Of a DNA stretch of 64,000 nucleotides, positions 15,902 through 24,553 are shown in pieces (the first letter of the stretch is position 1; each line of letters starts with the position of its first letter). The notes beneath the pieces were generated by a model. The model worked only from the letters and a program-made list of their open reading frames with translations, had not been told where the DNA came from and searched no databases. Source of the DNA: DASZVB01 sp035545855 (GTDB lineage: Bacteria; Myxococcota_A; Polyangia; Polyangiales; Polyangiaceae); assembly GCA_035545855.1 (NCBI GenBank), contig DASZXK010000206.1, positions 20,225-84,224 of the forward strand, in the 5' to 3' direction. A program made the position numbers and the translations under genes.

Positions 15902-16675
15902 GTGAGGCAGTTACGCGTGGTGGTCTCGGCGGCGGCGCTGCTCTCCGCCGTCGCGTCCGTCGCCCACGCCGCGGATCCCGCCGGCGCGGCGGGCACGGCA
16001 CCGTTCCCGGAGGTTCCGGCTCCCCCCACGCGCGACGCGACGGATGGCGACGAACCGCTTCCGCCTCCGCCCGCGGTCGCGCCGGAGCCCCCGCGCTTCC
16101 GTCCGCCCGACGCCGCGGCAGGGCCACGCGCCGAAGGTCTGCCCGCCCCTTCCGGACCCGCAGCGGGCGTCCGCGGACCCGAGAGCGGCTACGGATCGCC
16201 GGAAGCGACGGCCCCACCGCGCCCGAGCGACGCTCCGCCCCTGCCGCGGCGAATGAAGCGTCGGTCGTACGGCTATCAGACGTTGCTGAGCGACGTCTTC
16301 GCCGGCTTGCTGCTCGCCGCCGGACACGGCGACGACACGGTCTACGCGGTGGGGCTCGGCATCTACCTCGGGGGTGGGCCTTTGATTCACGCGCTCCACG
16401 GCCACGAGGGCAAGGCCGTCGGAAGCCTGGCGCTTCGCGGAGCGGGCCCGCTACTCATCGTCGCGGGGAGCCAGTCGACCGGAACGAGCAGCGACGACGA
16501 CGTGGGGCTCATCGCGCTCGGCGTCCTCGCGATTCCCGCCGCGGTCGTCCTGGACGCGGCCGCGCTCGCGCGTGAAGAGGTCCCGGACGACACCGAGAGC
16601 GCGCACCTCCGCGTCTCGCCGTTCGTGCTTCCGCACGGGTCGGGGGCGGGGCTGTCGATCGGGGGAGAGCTTTGA
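15902..16675 (+). CDS. Exported protein, Pro/Ala-rich with hydrophobic C-terminal half
   Basis: About 257 residues starting at a GTG (15902) chosen because it directly precedes a good signal peptide (VRQLRVVVSAAALLSAVASVAHA). Residues about 25-125 are Pro/Ala/Glu-rich and disordered. The second half has hydrophobic segments (LLSDVFAGLLLAAGHG, AVGLGIYLGGGPLIHALHGH, IALGVLAIPAAVVLDAAALA) that look like membrane helices. No known family. It is divergent from ffh and followed by a thioesterase 17 bases on. Position suggests an envelope role only. Confidence 0.6.
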   Translation: MRQLRVVVSAAALLSAVASVAHAADPAGAAGTAPFPEVPAPPTRDATDGDEPLPPPPAVAPEPPRFRPPDAAAGPRAEGLPAPSGPAAGVRGPESGYGSPEATAPPRPSDAPPLPRRMKRRSYGYQTLLSDVFAGLLLAAGHGDDTVYAVGLGIYLGGGPLIHALHGHEGKAVGSLALRGAGPLLIVAGSQSTGTSSDDDVGLIALGVLAIPAAVVLDAAALAREEVPDDTESAHLRVSPFVLPHGSGAGLSIGGEL

Positions 16676-16692
16676 GTAGGATGGGAGCGACG

Positions 16693-17241
16693 ATGAAACC
16701 CCGCTCTCCCGGTTCTTCCCGCGTCGAGATGACCCAGATCGTGATGCCGACGCACACGAACGGTGCTTCCGGCGTGCTCTTCGGTGGCATGCTCATGCAG
16801 TGGATCGACGTGTGCGCGGCGGTCTCTGCGATGCGTCACTGCGGCGGCGCGGCCGTCACCGCGTCGATCGACCGGCTGGATTTCCTGGTCCCCATTCACG
16901 TCGGAGACGTCGTGGTGCTGCAGTCCCAGGTGAACTTCGCGTCGCGCACGAGCATGGAGGTCGGGTGCCGCGTCGAGACCGAGAACCCGCGGACCGGCAA
17001 GCGCCGTTACACGACGAAGGCGTACCTCACGTTCGTCGCGACGGACGCCGAGGGAAGGCCCCGTGAAGTCCCGCCCGTCCTGCCGAAGACGAAGGAGGAC
17101 AAGCGACGTTTCGAGAACGCCAAGGTCCGCCGGGAGCACCGGCTCGTCGCGGCCGGCAAGCTGAAGAGCGCTCCGGAAGAGACGCCGCGGAGCGGTGTGC
17201 CGAGGAGCCCGCGGCGCGCCACGCACCGAACGCGCGCCTAG
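16693..17241 (+). CDS. Hotdog-fold acyl-CoA thioesterase (YciA/BFIT type)
   Basis: A protein of about 182 residues. Family features: TQIVMPTHTNGASGVLFGG (the hotdog helix start, N-x-x-G-x-x-F-G-G), IDVCAAVSAMRHCGG, a RLDFLVPIHVGDVVVLQ strand and SMEVGCRVETENPRTGK. Such enzymes hydrolyse medium- or long-chain acyl-CoAs in the cytosol. I start at ATG 16693 (GGGAG six bases upstream). ATG 16681 or the TTG at 16672 are alternatives. A basic, Pro-rich tail of about 25 residues follows the fold. The Asp of the active site is probably that of W-I-D-V. Confidence 0.85.
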   Translation: MKPRSPGSSRVEMTQIVMPTHTNGASGVLFGGMLMQWIDVCAAVSAMRHCGGAAVTASIDRLDFLVPIHVGDVVVLQSQVNFASRTSMEVGCRVETENPRTGKRRYTTKAYLTFVATDAEGRPREVPPVLPKTKEDKRRFENAKVRREHRLVAAGKLKSAPEETPRSGVPRSPRRATHRTRA

Positions 17242-17254
17242 AGCCGGGGAACCA

Positions 17255-18259
17255 TCAGGGCTGCGAGCTCGAGCTCGAGTCATCCAGGATGCCGGCACAC
17301 ACGTTCGCGTCCACCGGGGCGAGCGTGCCGCACACGCTGTTCCGGCAGGCCCCGCTCTGGCACTCCGTGGAGCTCTGGCAGGACGTACCCATGGGCAGGC
17401 GCGGTTTGCACGTCGGCTCGGCCGATGTCACGTCGCAGTACGTGGCCGAGTTGCACTCCGTGTAGTTCGGGCAAGGTCCCGACGCCTTCTGAGCGACGCA
17501 CCGAGTCCCGTCGCAGTAGGCGCCGGCGGCGCAGTAGGTGGTGCACGGTTGGCCGAGGGCGGGAAGGGCCGCGCAAGTGTACGTCGCGTCGTCGCAGTAG
17601 AGGCCGCTCGTGGTCTCGCAGCTCTTCGCTCCGGGCGGCGGCTCCGCTCCGCTCGACGAGAGCGTGGAGCTGCAGAACGTCACCGCCGGTTCGGTCCTGC
17701 ACGTCGCGTTGCACGGATCGCCGAGCGCGCCGGGGGTCGACGACGTCGCGCCCGGCACCGTACAGATTCCGTCGACGCAGCTCGCGTTGCCGCCGCTCGG
17801 GTCGGCACACTCCGGCGATTTGGTGCACGACGCGCCCTCCGGAACGTGTCCGACGTAGACGTGCCCGCACGCGGGCTGCTTCACGATCGCGGCGCCGCAC
17901 GTCTGGTACGTCTGCACGAACTGCGCGACGCAGTCCCCGGCGTTGTTCGCGTCGTAGGTGACGATCGGCGAGTTGGCCGGGTAGAGCACCTGCGTCTGGA
18001 CGAGCCGCTCGAGGTTCGTTTCGCACGTCGCCTGATCGGCGCTCAGCCTGTTCTGCTGACAGCAAGCCGCGATGGCTGCGCACCCCTGTCGCGCGACTTC
18101 TCGAGCGAAATCCGCCTCCGCGACGGGCGTTCCGCTGGCAGGTGGCACCGTCCTCGGGCCCGTCGAGGTCCCGCCGCTGCCTCCGCTCGTCGTCCCACCA
18201 CACGCGACCAGGAACGCCGCCGTCGCGACGGTTCGGAACGCCCGCCTCGGACCCTTCAT
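17255..18259 (-). CDS. Cys-rich lipoprotein (Dickkopf-like Cys repeats)
   Basis: About 334 residues: lipobox FLVAC, then a Gly/Ser-rich tether (GGTTSGGSGG), a helical Cys-containing segment (CAAIAACCQQNRLSAD) and a C-terminal half with regularly spaced cysteines of the form C-x4-C-x-D, GxYCxxx.C, PxGxxC (for example GASCTKSPECAD, GAYCDGTRCV, GTSCQSSTECQSGAC). Such proteins are abundant in Myxococcota and resemble the minus-strand gene at 21171-21977. They are thought to be outer-membrane or surface lipoproteins. Function is unknown. No clear ribosome-binding site precedes the ATG at 18259. Confidence 0.8.
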   Translation of the reverse strand: MKGPRRAFRTVATAAFLVACGGTTSGGSGGTSTGPRTVPPASGTPVAEADFAREVARQGCAAIAACCQQNRLSADQATCETNLERLVQTQVLYPANSPIVTYDANNAGDCVAQFVQTYQTCGAAIVKQPACGHVYVGHVPEGASCTKSPECADPSGGNASCVDGICTVPGATSSTPGALGDPCNATCRTEPAVTFCSSTLSSSGAEPPPGAKSCETTSGLYCDDATYTCAALPALGQPCTTYCAAGAYCDGTRCVAQKASGPCPNYTECNSATYCDVTSAEPTCKPRLPMGTSCQSSTECQSGACRNSVCGTLAPVDANVCAGILDDSSSSSQP

Positions 18260-18345
18260 GTGTCGAAGACTATCGCACGGACGGCGCGCGCGAAAGCCGG
18301 CGTCACCCGAGACCGTCGGAGGCGAGAGAAGCGCTCGCGGAACTC

Positions 18346-19206
18346 TCAGCCCCCGCGTCGCCGCGCCGCTTCCAGGACGCGAGCGTAGATCTCGCGGCGC
18401 GGTTTGTTCCACCTCGCCGCGACGTCCGTCGCGACCGTCCGCGGAGAGTCCCCGGCTTCGAGCCGCTCGGCGATGAGCGCGTCCACGTCCGAGTCCGGAG
18501 GCCCTTCTTCTGCGTTGCCGTCGGCGTCCGCGCCGCGCGAGACGACGATCGTGAACTCTCCGCGCGCGGTGATCCCCGCCTTCGCGAGCTCGGCGAGCGT
18601 GCCGCGGCGCACTTCCTCGTGCACCTTGGTGAGCTCTCTCGCGACGCAGGCTTCTCTGTCCGGCATGACCTGGGCGAGGTCCCGGAGCGTGTCGTCCGCG
18701 CGCCCCGGAGCCTCGAACAGCACGACGGGGAACTCGGAGGCGCGGATCTTCGCGACCATGCCGGCGCGCTTCGTCCCTTTTCGCGGCAAGAAGCCGAGGA
18801 AGAGGAACGGCCCGTCGACGAGCCCGCTCACGGCGACCGCCGCGGTGACGGCGCTCGGTCCGGGGACGGACGTGATCGGCACGCCGCGGAGCGACGCGGC
18901 GCGCACGAGCTTCGCTCCCGGGTCGCTCACGCCGGGCGTCCCCGCGTCCGTCACGAGCGCGAGCGTCTCTCCGCCCGCGAGCCGCTCGGCGAGGTCCGTC
19001 ACGGCGCGCTCCGTCGCGTTCGCGTCGAGCGAGACGACCGGTTTGCGTCCGATCCCGAGGTGCGACAGGAGCGCGCGGGTCCGTCGCGTGTCTTCCGCGA
19101 CCACGGCGTCCACGATGGACAGCGTCTCCTCGGCGCGCTTCCCGAGGTCCCCCAGGTTTCCGATCGGAGTGCCGACCACGTAGAGGGTGCCGGGTCCCTC
19201 AGCCAC
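18346..19206 (-). CDS. rsmI: 16S rRNA (cytidine1402-2'-O)-methyltransferase
   Basis: A 286-residue RsmI of the tetrapyrrole-methylase fold, which 2'-O-methylates C1402 at the ribosomal P site with RsmH. The N-terminus GTLYVVGTPIGNLGDLGKRA and VVAEDTRRTRALLSHLGI are family signatures, as are LVTDAGTPGVSDPGA and GPSAVTAAVAVSGL. Length is standard. Its start overlaps the end of the rpoH-like gene by 8 bases, so the two are translationally coupled. Its stop lies 86 bases before the next lipoprotein start. Confidence 0.95.
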   Translation of the reverse strand: MAEGPGTLYVVGTPIGNLGDLGKRAEETLSIVDAVVAEDTRRTRALLSHLGIGRKPVVSLDANATERAVTDLAERLAGGETLALVTDAGTPGVSDPGAKLVRAASLRGVPITSVPGPSAVTAAVAVSGLVDGPFLFLGFLPRKGTKRAGMVAKIRASEFPVVLFEAPGRADDTLRDLAQVMPDREACVARELTKVHEEVRRGTLAELAKAGITARGEFTIVVSRGADADGNAEEGPPDSDVDALIAERLEAGDSPRTVATDVAARWNKPRREIYARVLEAARRRGG

Positions 19207-20272
19207 CGACTTCCACCGCGTCCCCGAGCTTGGACTTCAGGAACTCCCGGAGTTTTCCGGTCAAGCGCGCCTCGAGCTGCCGGACGCGCTCCCGGGAGAC
19301 GCCGAACTGATCGCCGAGCTCCTGGAGGGTGAGCGGGTCCTCCGCGACGAGGCGCTTGTCGAAGATGTCGAGCTCCTTGCCGGCGAGCGTGGTGCGAAAT
19401 TCGTCGAGCTGCTCGCGGACGAGCTCGGAGAGCTCCGCGCTCTCCGTCGCCGCCTCCGGGCCCTCCGAGTACGAAGGGAGGAGATCCATCCGCGTCGTCT
19501 TCCGGCCTTCGCTGTCCCCGACGGGGGCGTCGAGCGAAGCGTCGCTCCGGGCGAGCCGCCGGTCCATCTCGATGACGTCCTTCTCGTCCACCTTGAGACT
19601 GGACGCGATGGCCGCGTGGCTCGGCTCGATCCCCATCGCCGAGAGGCGCGCCTTCTCCTTGTTCAGGTTGAAGAACAGGCGGCGCTGCGCCTGCGTCGTC
19701 CCGATCTTCACGAGGCGCCAGTTGTTCAGGATGAACCGGAGCATGTACGCGCGGATCCACCACGCCGCGTAGCTCGAGAGCTTCACGCCGCGGTGCGGGT
19801 CGTACCGCTTCACGGCCTGCATGAGCCCGATGTTCCCCTCCTGGATCAGGTCCATGATGTTCCGGTACGCGCGCCGGTACTCGTAGGCGAGCTTCACCAC
19901 GAGCCGGAGGTTCGCCGTCACGAGCCGCGCGGCGGCGTCGACGTCTCCGTCTTTCGAGTACGCGACGGCGAGCTTGTGCTCTTCGTCGGGCGTGAGGAGC
20001 GGGTGCCGCTGCACCTCGCGCATGTAGAGCGAGAGCGGGTCGGCTCGCGTGAGCCCGGTGCTCTTCTCCTTCTCGCCGATCTTCTCGAGCTCGGCGCGGT
20101 CCACGACCTCGGCCTCGGCTTCGACGACGTCGTCGCCGAGCTCGTCGTCCCCGTGGTCCTCGTCGCCGTCCGTCTCTTCGGCCTCGGCCTCCGTGGCGTC
20201 GTCCGATTCCTCGGGCTCACGGCCCTTCTGCGCCTTCGGCGCCCTGGGTTTGGAGGGTTTCTTCTTCGCCAC
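19199..20272 (-). CDS. rpoH: Alternative sigma factor of the RpoH (sigma-32) family
   Basis: A 357-residue sigma-70-family protein. Region 2: NLRLVVKLAYEYRRAYRNIM, DLIQEGNIGLMQAV and SSYAAWWIRAYM. The RpoH box QRRLFFNLNKEKARL follows. Region 4 ends with LQELGDQFGVSRERVRQLEAR. It lacks sigma-70 region 1.1 but has an acidic Asp/Glu-rich N-terminal extension of about 75 residues, longer than the usual 285-residue RpoH. Heat-shock sigma factor is the likely role. In Myxococcus, RpoH-like sigma factors (SigB/SigC) work in development instead. It is coupled to rsmI by overlap. Confidence 0.9.
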   Translation of the reverse strand: MAKKKPSKPRAPKAQKGREPEESDDATEAEAEETDGDEDHGDDELGDDVVEAEAEVVDRAELEKIGEKEKSTGLTRADPLSLYMREVQRHPLLTPDEEHKLAVAYSKDGDVDAAARLVTANLRLVVKLAYEYRRAYRNIMDLIQEGNIGLMQAVKRYDPHRGVKLSSYAAWWIRAYMLRFILNNWRLVKIGTTQAQRRLFFNLNKEKARLSAMGIEPSHAAIASSLKVDEKDVIEMDRRLARSDASLDAPVGDSEGRKTTRMDLLPSYSEGPEAATESAELSELVREQLDEFRTTLAGKELDIFDKRLVAEDPLTLQELGDQFGVSRERVRQLEARLTGKLREFLKSKLGDAVEVGG

Positions 20273-20361
20273 GCGGACCTTTCGGGCGAAAGAACGTGCT
20301 TCCGGGGGTGCCCGGGGTCAAGCGCGCCCCGCCGAGGCGGCTCCTCCGGCCGGGGAAATCG

Positions 20362-21111
20362 TCACTCGACCTTCACGGGGCGTCCCGCCGTCGGCGCCGT
20401 GTCCAGCAAGACGACTTTGTCGAGCTTCTGTTTCTCGAGCGACTGCGTGGCAGCCGCGAGGTCGTACACGAGCCCCCACTCGACGTCCTCGTCTGCGGAG
20501 ACGAAGACCCACGGCGAATCCTTGCAGCGCTTCGCCGCGGCGCCGAGGCTGTCTTCCGTCATCGCCATGTCGGGCCCCGCGAGGCCCTTCGGGCTCTTCA
20601 CGGCCGTGCCGCCCTTGAGGCTCCACACGGCGTTCCGGCGTTCGGAGAGCACCTTCGCCACGACGCTGCAGCCGGGCGCGGACTTCGCTTCCGTCTTCGG
20701 GAGGAACTTCACCGTCTTCGGGAACTCCGTCCGCGTCTCCGTCGTGACGGTGACGCTCGCGGCGCCGCCCGCTTCGAGCCCGCGCATCATCGCGGCGACG
20801 TGCGCGAGCTTGGACTTCCGATCCGCCTGGAGCGCGACGTCCTTCCCCGACACCCACTCCGCGTTCTCCTTGATCGCGTCGGCGAGCTTCTGCTTGCCGT
20901 CGGGCTTGTCGATGAGGATGTACGTCCAGGACACCTTCGGCCCTTCTTCCCCGACGGTGAACTCGGGCGGGCCCTTCGGCTTCGGCGGCTCGGTGATCGG
21001 CGGCGGCTCCTTCGGGGCCGCCTTGTTCTCGAAGGGGTTCTCCTTCGGCTTGGAGTCGCACGCGACGAGCGCGAGGCACGCGAGAGCGACGGGGACGATG
21101 AAGCCGCGCAT
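20362..21111 (-). CDS. Predicted lipoprotein of unknown function
   Basis: 249 residues. Signal and lipobox are LACLALVAC (Cys at about 18). A Pro/Lys-rich tether (about 25-55) is followed by a globular domain with VSWTYILIDKPDGKQKLADA, a Val/Thr-rich strand (ASVTVTTETRTEF) and KSPWVFV-like beta strands, one Cys pair (GCSVV, KRCKDS). I recognise no family. It lies between the Cys-rich lipoprotein (21171) and rpoH, all on the minus strand, with gaps of 59 and 89 bases, so operon membership is open. Confidence 0.68.
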   Translation of the reverse strand: MRGFIVPVALACLALVACDSKPKENPFENKAAPKEPPPITEPPKPKGPPEFTVGEEGPKVSWTYILIDKPDGKQKLADAIKENAEWVSGKDVALQADRKSKLAHVAAMMRGLEAGGAASVTVTTETRTEFPKTVKFLPKTEAKSAPGCSVVAKVLSERRNAVWSLKGGTAVKSPKGLAGPDMAMTEDSLGAAAKRCKDSPWVFVSADEDVEWGLVYDLAAATQSLEKQKLDKVVLLDTAPTAGRPVKVE

Positions 21112-21170
21112 CGGGGCGCGAGTCTATCAGAAGTCCCGGAGGCCTTGTCCGCCGCTTCGCGCGGCCGCGC

Positions 21171-21977
21171 TCACTGGATGGCGGCGCAGATCGACGACCC
21201 CGGCACGATGCGATCGTCGCACTTGTACGTATCTGCCTTCACGAGAACGCAGATGCGGGTCGCGCAGTCGTCGTCGGTCTCGCACGGGTCGCCCTTCTGT
21301 CCGAGCGCCTTGCAGGTCGCCCCGGCCACGCCGCCGTCGCCGCCGTTCGTCGGGGTCGCCTGGCAGAGGAAGCCCGTCGTGCAGGGCTCCGCGTCGGAGC
21401 ACGGGGCGGCGTCTCCGCCGCCCTCGACACAGTGATTGCCGCTGTCGCAGTAGTAGCCGTCCCCGCACACGGCGTCCTCGGCGCTGCAGCTCCCGCCGTT
21501 GTCCACCGGCGCGGGCTTCTCGCAGAGGCCCGACGCGTGTCCCGCCCTGCGAACGCACGCGAGATCTTCCTCGCGGTTGCAGTCCGAGTCGCTCTGGCAG
21601 GACTCGCCCGTGCTCCCCGAGCCGGAAAGGACCTTCGAGCAGGCCCCCGCGAACTCGACGATGAGATCTCTGTCCTCCGGGGACATCTTGCCGTCGGCAT
21701 ACGCCGCGTCGATCGCGTCGAGGCAATCCTGAGCGCCGGCGGACGAGTATTTTCCGTCGGGGACCTTCGCCTTGCACGTGGTCTCGCCCGAAGCGATGCA
21801 GGCATCGGCGCCGCCCGCGAGGCAGCCGTCGATCACCTCGGGCCGGCAGTTCCGCGCCGCCCACTCGTGACAGAAGCTCTCGCGGTCCGCGTAGCTCGGG
21901 CCCGCGGGGCTCGACTTCTTGCCGGAACAGGAGATCTCGAGACCGAGGAGCAATCCGAGAGCGAGGACTCGTCGCAT
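21171..21977 (-). CDS. Cys-rich lipoprotein, paralogue of the 17255-18259 type
   Basis: 268 residues from the ATG at 21977. The signal is short and ends LGLEISC (an atypical lipobox with Ile-Ser). A Cys-spaced region follows: CHEWAARNCRPEVIDGCL, GESCQSDSDCNREEDLAC, GGSCSAEDAVCGDGYYCD and GDPCETDDDCATRIC. The repeated GxxC-x4-D-C-x5-C pattern is the Dickkopf-N-like type common in myxobacterial surface proteins. Function unknown. It is divergently placed from the esterase at 22078, sharing a 100-base promoter gap. The frame upstream of 21977 is antisense to the esterase and non-coding. Confidence 0.78.
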   Translation of the reverse strand: MRRVLALGLLLGLEISCSGKKSSPAGPSYADRESFCHEWAARNCRPEVIDGCLAGGADACIASGETTCKAKVPDGKYSSAGAQDCLDAIDAAYADGKMSPEDRDLIVEFAGACSKVLSGSGSTGESCQSDSDCNREEDLACVRRAGHASGLCEKPAPVDNGGSCSAEDAVCGDGYYCDSGNHCVEGGGDAAPCSDAEPCTTGFLCQATPTNGGDGGVAGATCKALGQKGDPCETDDDCATRICVLVKADTYKCDDRIVPGSSICAAIQ

Positions 21978-22077
21978 GGCTCGCTTTTGCGGGAGCGACC
22001 CGCTTCGGGCAAGTTCTCGGCGTGGCTTTTTGCCCCGAGCGCTTGCCGCGCCGGAAAGGTGGTGGGACACCGACCGG

Positions 22078-23028
22078 ATGGGACCGCGATCGGCGCCACG
22101 AACGAGCCGGAGGGCGCTGCTCGGCGCTCTGGTCTCGATGCCGTTCGGGTCGGCGCCGGGGGTCGCGCGCGCGGAGGAAGCCCGTGGGGAGCCTCCGGAT
22201 CTCACGCCGGTCGAGCTCGCGCTCGAGGGGGACCCGAAGCTCTCCCGGAGCGCCATGGTGCTCGTTCCACGCGAGCGTCGCGCGGACGAGCGCTTTCCGA
22301 TCCTCCTCCTCTTCCACGGGCTCGGAGAGACGGGGGACCCGAAGATCGGCGTCCGCGCCTGGGCGGACCGATACGGCCTCGTCACCGCCGACGCGCGCCT
22401 CCGCCATGCTCCCCTCTCCCTCGCGAAGCCGAACAGGTACGTCTCCGAAGACCGGCTCGCGCGCATCAACGGCGAGCTTGGCGCGTCGCCCTACCGGGGC
22501 GCGGTGCTCGTCTGCCCGTTCACGCCGAACATCCACAAGCTCCCGTCGGAGGCGCAGGCGCTCGACCGCCTCGCGGAATGGACGGAGAGCACGCTCCTCC
22601 CCGCCGTTCGCGCCCAGGCGCCGTGCCGGGAAGATCCGGGCGGCGTCTCGATCGACGGCTGCTCGCTCGGGGGCTACATGGCGCTCGGCGTCTTCCTCCG
22701 GAAACCGGAGCTCTTCGGCGCCGTCGGGTCCGTCCAGCCCGCGATCGGGGAGAAGATCGCGCCGCTCTACGCGGATCTCCTGAAGCACGCGGTAGAGAAG
22801 GCCGGACCGCGTTCCATCCACATCGAGACGTCCAGCTGGGATCCCGAGCTCCCGTCCCACCAGGCGCTCAGCGAGCGCCTCCGCGCGCTCCGGGTTCCCC
22901 ACGACTACACCGTGCTCCCCGGCGGTCATGACCAGATTTTCTTGAAAGAAATCGGTACTTTGGAGATGCTGCTCTGGCACGACCGCCGCTTCGCGGAGGG
23001 GCGCGCTCCCCAGGCCCCCGGCGGCTGA
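22078..23028 (+). CDS. Exported alpha/beta-hydrolase (esterase) with Tat-like signal
   Basis: 316 residues beginning MGPRSAPRTSRRALLG, a twin-arginine-like signal that ends near residue 33 (GVARA). Typical hydrolase features follow: FPILLLFHGLGETG oxyanion region, nucleophile elbow DGCSLGGYMALG (Ser in GCSLGG), an Asp-containing SSWDPELPSHQ and a C-terminal catalytic His in LPGGHDQIF. It resembles the putative esterase/esterase D group. The natural substrate is unknown; a phospho- or acyl-ester is likely. The start at 22078 is preceded by GGAAAGGTGG. The frame extending to 21919 lies in the promoter region of the divergent lipoprotein. Confidence 0.8.
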   Translation: MGPRSAPRTSRRALLGALVSMPFGSAPGVARAEEARGEPPDLTPVELALEGDPKLSRSAMVLVPRERRADERFPILLLFHGLGETGDPKIGVRAWADRYGLVTADARLRHAPLSLAKPNRYVSEDRLARINGELGASPYRGAVLVCPFTPNIHKLPSEAQALDRLAEWTESTLLPAVRAQAPCREDPGGVSIDGCSLGGYMALGVFLRKPELFGAVGSVQPAIGEKIAPLYADLLKHAVEKAGPRSIHIETSSWDPELPSHQALSERLRALRVPHDYTVLPGGHDQIFLKEIGTLEMLLWHDRRFAEGRAPQAPGG

Positions 23029-23096
23029 CGATTTCTTTGAACGACTCTCCGGGGACCGGGCACGGAGGGCAGGATGGTGCGGATCCGGAGCCTGTC

Positions 23097-23693
23097 ATGG
23101 CACTAACGCTCGGTGCAACCGGGACGGATTCCCTCGTGATGGACGGGCCTGCGGTCGACCCGCTCGCCGTCCGGATCGCCGACGGAGACGTCGACGCGGT
23201 CGCCGAGGCGTACGAGCTCCACCACGCGGCGGTCCGCGCGTTCGCGCGGCGGCTGGTCGGCGACGAAGCCGTCGCGGAAGATCTCGTCCACGAGGTCTTC
23301 GTCACGCTGCCGTCCGCCATCCGGAGCTTTCGGAGCGAGTCCACGCTCCGCACGTTCCTCGTGTCCATCGCGGTGAACCACGCGCGGCATCACGTGCGCG
23401 CCGCGGGGCGCCGCCGCGCCGCGATGGCGAAGCTCAGCGTCCATCCGCCGCCGCCCGCGCCGCCCACTCCGGAGGAAGACGTCGCTCGCCGGCGCCTCGC
23501 GCTCCGCCTGAGCCGCGCGCTCGACGAGCTCCCGGTCGATCAGCGCGTCGCCTTCGTCCTCTGCGAGGTCGAGGAGCGCCCCGCCGCGGAAGTTTCGGCC
23601 ATCGTGTCTGCGCCGGAAGCGACGGTGCGCACACGACTCTTCCACGCGAAGCGGAAGCTCCGCGAGATTCTCCAGAAGGAGGCGCTCGGATGA
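23097..23693 (+). CDS. ECF-type RNA polymerase sigma factor
   Basis: 198 residues starting at ATG 23097 (GGAG just upstream). Sigma region 2: HHAAVRAFARRLVGDEAVAEDLVHEVFVTLP with the SFRSESTLRTFLVSIAVNHARH core. Region 4: ALDELPVDQRVAFVLCEVEERP and APEATVRTRLFHAKRKLREIL. ECF sigma factors respond to envelope or extracytoplasmic signals via an anti-sigma factor. Here the next gene begins in the sigma stop (ATGA, 23690-23693) and has one membrane segment, the typical pairing. A TTG start at 23037 would add 20 residues. Confidence 0.92.
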   Translation: MALTLGATGTDSLVMDGPAVDPLAVRIADGDVDAVAEAYELHHAAVRAFARRLVGDEAVAEDLVHEVFVTLPSAIRSFRSESTLRTFLVSIAVNHARHHVRAAGRRRAAMAKLSVHPPPPAPPTPEEDVARRRLALRLSRALDELPVDQRVAFVLCEVEERPAAEVSAIVSAPEATVRTRLFHAKRKLREILQKEALG

Positions 23694-24535
23694 ACGACGA
23701 CGATCTCGAGCAGGCACTCCTCGCGCTCCGTGAAGAGGGAGAGCGTCCCGCGCCGCAGGCGAAGACGACGAAGGCACGGATCCTTCGAGACCTCGCGCCG
23801 CGGAAACGGAAGCTCCGATCGGTGTGGCTCATCCCGCTCGCCGCGATCCTCGCCGGAGGCACGGTCCTCGCCGCGACGGGGCGGCTCCCGGCGGTCGCCT
23901 CGATGGCGGCGCAGGCGCTCGGCATCGCTCCGCGCGCCACCGTCGCGCCGCCCGTGTCGCGACCCGCGAAGGCCGTCGCCGCGAAGGTGGAGCAACCTCG
24001 TCCGGAGGTGACGGCGGCGCCGCCGTCTCCCGTCGAGGAAGTTCCGGTGCCCGCCGTGTCGCTGCCGAGCGTCGCGGAGGCTCCGAGCGTCGCCGCGCGC
24101 GCGGACGTCCCGAGCGCCGCGCCGCGGAAGGTCGCTCGCGCCGAGGCCTCGGCGCCCAGGGCCGCCGATCGCACCGAGGACGCGCCGAGCGTCGCGACTT
24201 CGGCACCCGCCGTCGAAGCGCCGTCGCCGGGGGCGGCGCCACCCGCGCCTGAAAAGGAAGACACGGCGATCGCGCTCTATCGAACCGCGCGGAAGCTCCA
24301 CTTCGTGGACCAGAACCCGGCGGCCGCGCTCCGCGCGTGGGAGGCCTACCTCGCGGCGGATCCGAGCGGGCCGCTCTCCGTCGACGCCCGCTACGATCGG
24401 GCGCTCTGTCTCGTCCGCCTCGGGCGCACCGCGGAGGCGAAGACCGCGCTCGCGCCGTTCGCGGCGGGCAAATTCGGATCTTACAGGCAGTCCGAGGCGA
24501 AAGCCCTTCTCGACGCGATGCCGGCATCGCACTGA
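23690..24535 (+). CDS. Putative membrane anti-sigma factor with C-terminal repeat-like domain
   Basis: 281 residues, overlapping the ECF sigma gene by 4 bases. The cytoplasmic N-terminus (about 1-45) is acidic and short. One membrane segment is at about 46-66 (WLIPLAAILAGGTVLAATG). A long Ala/Pro-rich linker follows. The last 95 residues hold a TPR-like helical pair (ALYRTARKLHFVDQNPAAALRAWEAYLA, ARYDRALCLVRLGRTAEAKTALAPFA). I see no zinc-anti-sigma HxxxCxxC motif, so anti-sigma activity is inferred from position and topology only. Confidence 0.7.
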   Translation: MNDDDLEQALLALREEGERPAPQAKTTKARILRDLAPRKRKLRSVWLIPLAAILAGGTVLAATGRLPAVASMAAQALGIAPRATVAPPVSRPAKAVAAKVEQPRPEVTAAPPSPVEEVPVPAVSLPSVAEAPSVAARADVPSAAPRKVARAEASAPRAADRTEDAPSVATSAPAVEAPSPGAAPPAPEKEDTAIALYRTARKLHFVDQNPAAALRAWEAYLAADPSGPLSVDARYDRALCLVRLGRTAEAKTALAPFAAGKFGSYRQSEAKALLDAMPASH

Positions 24536-24553
24536 AGCGAGTTCCCGAGCAGC

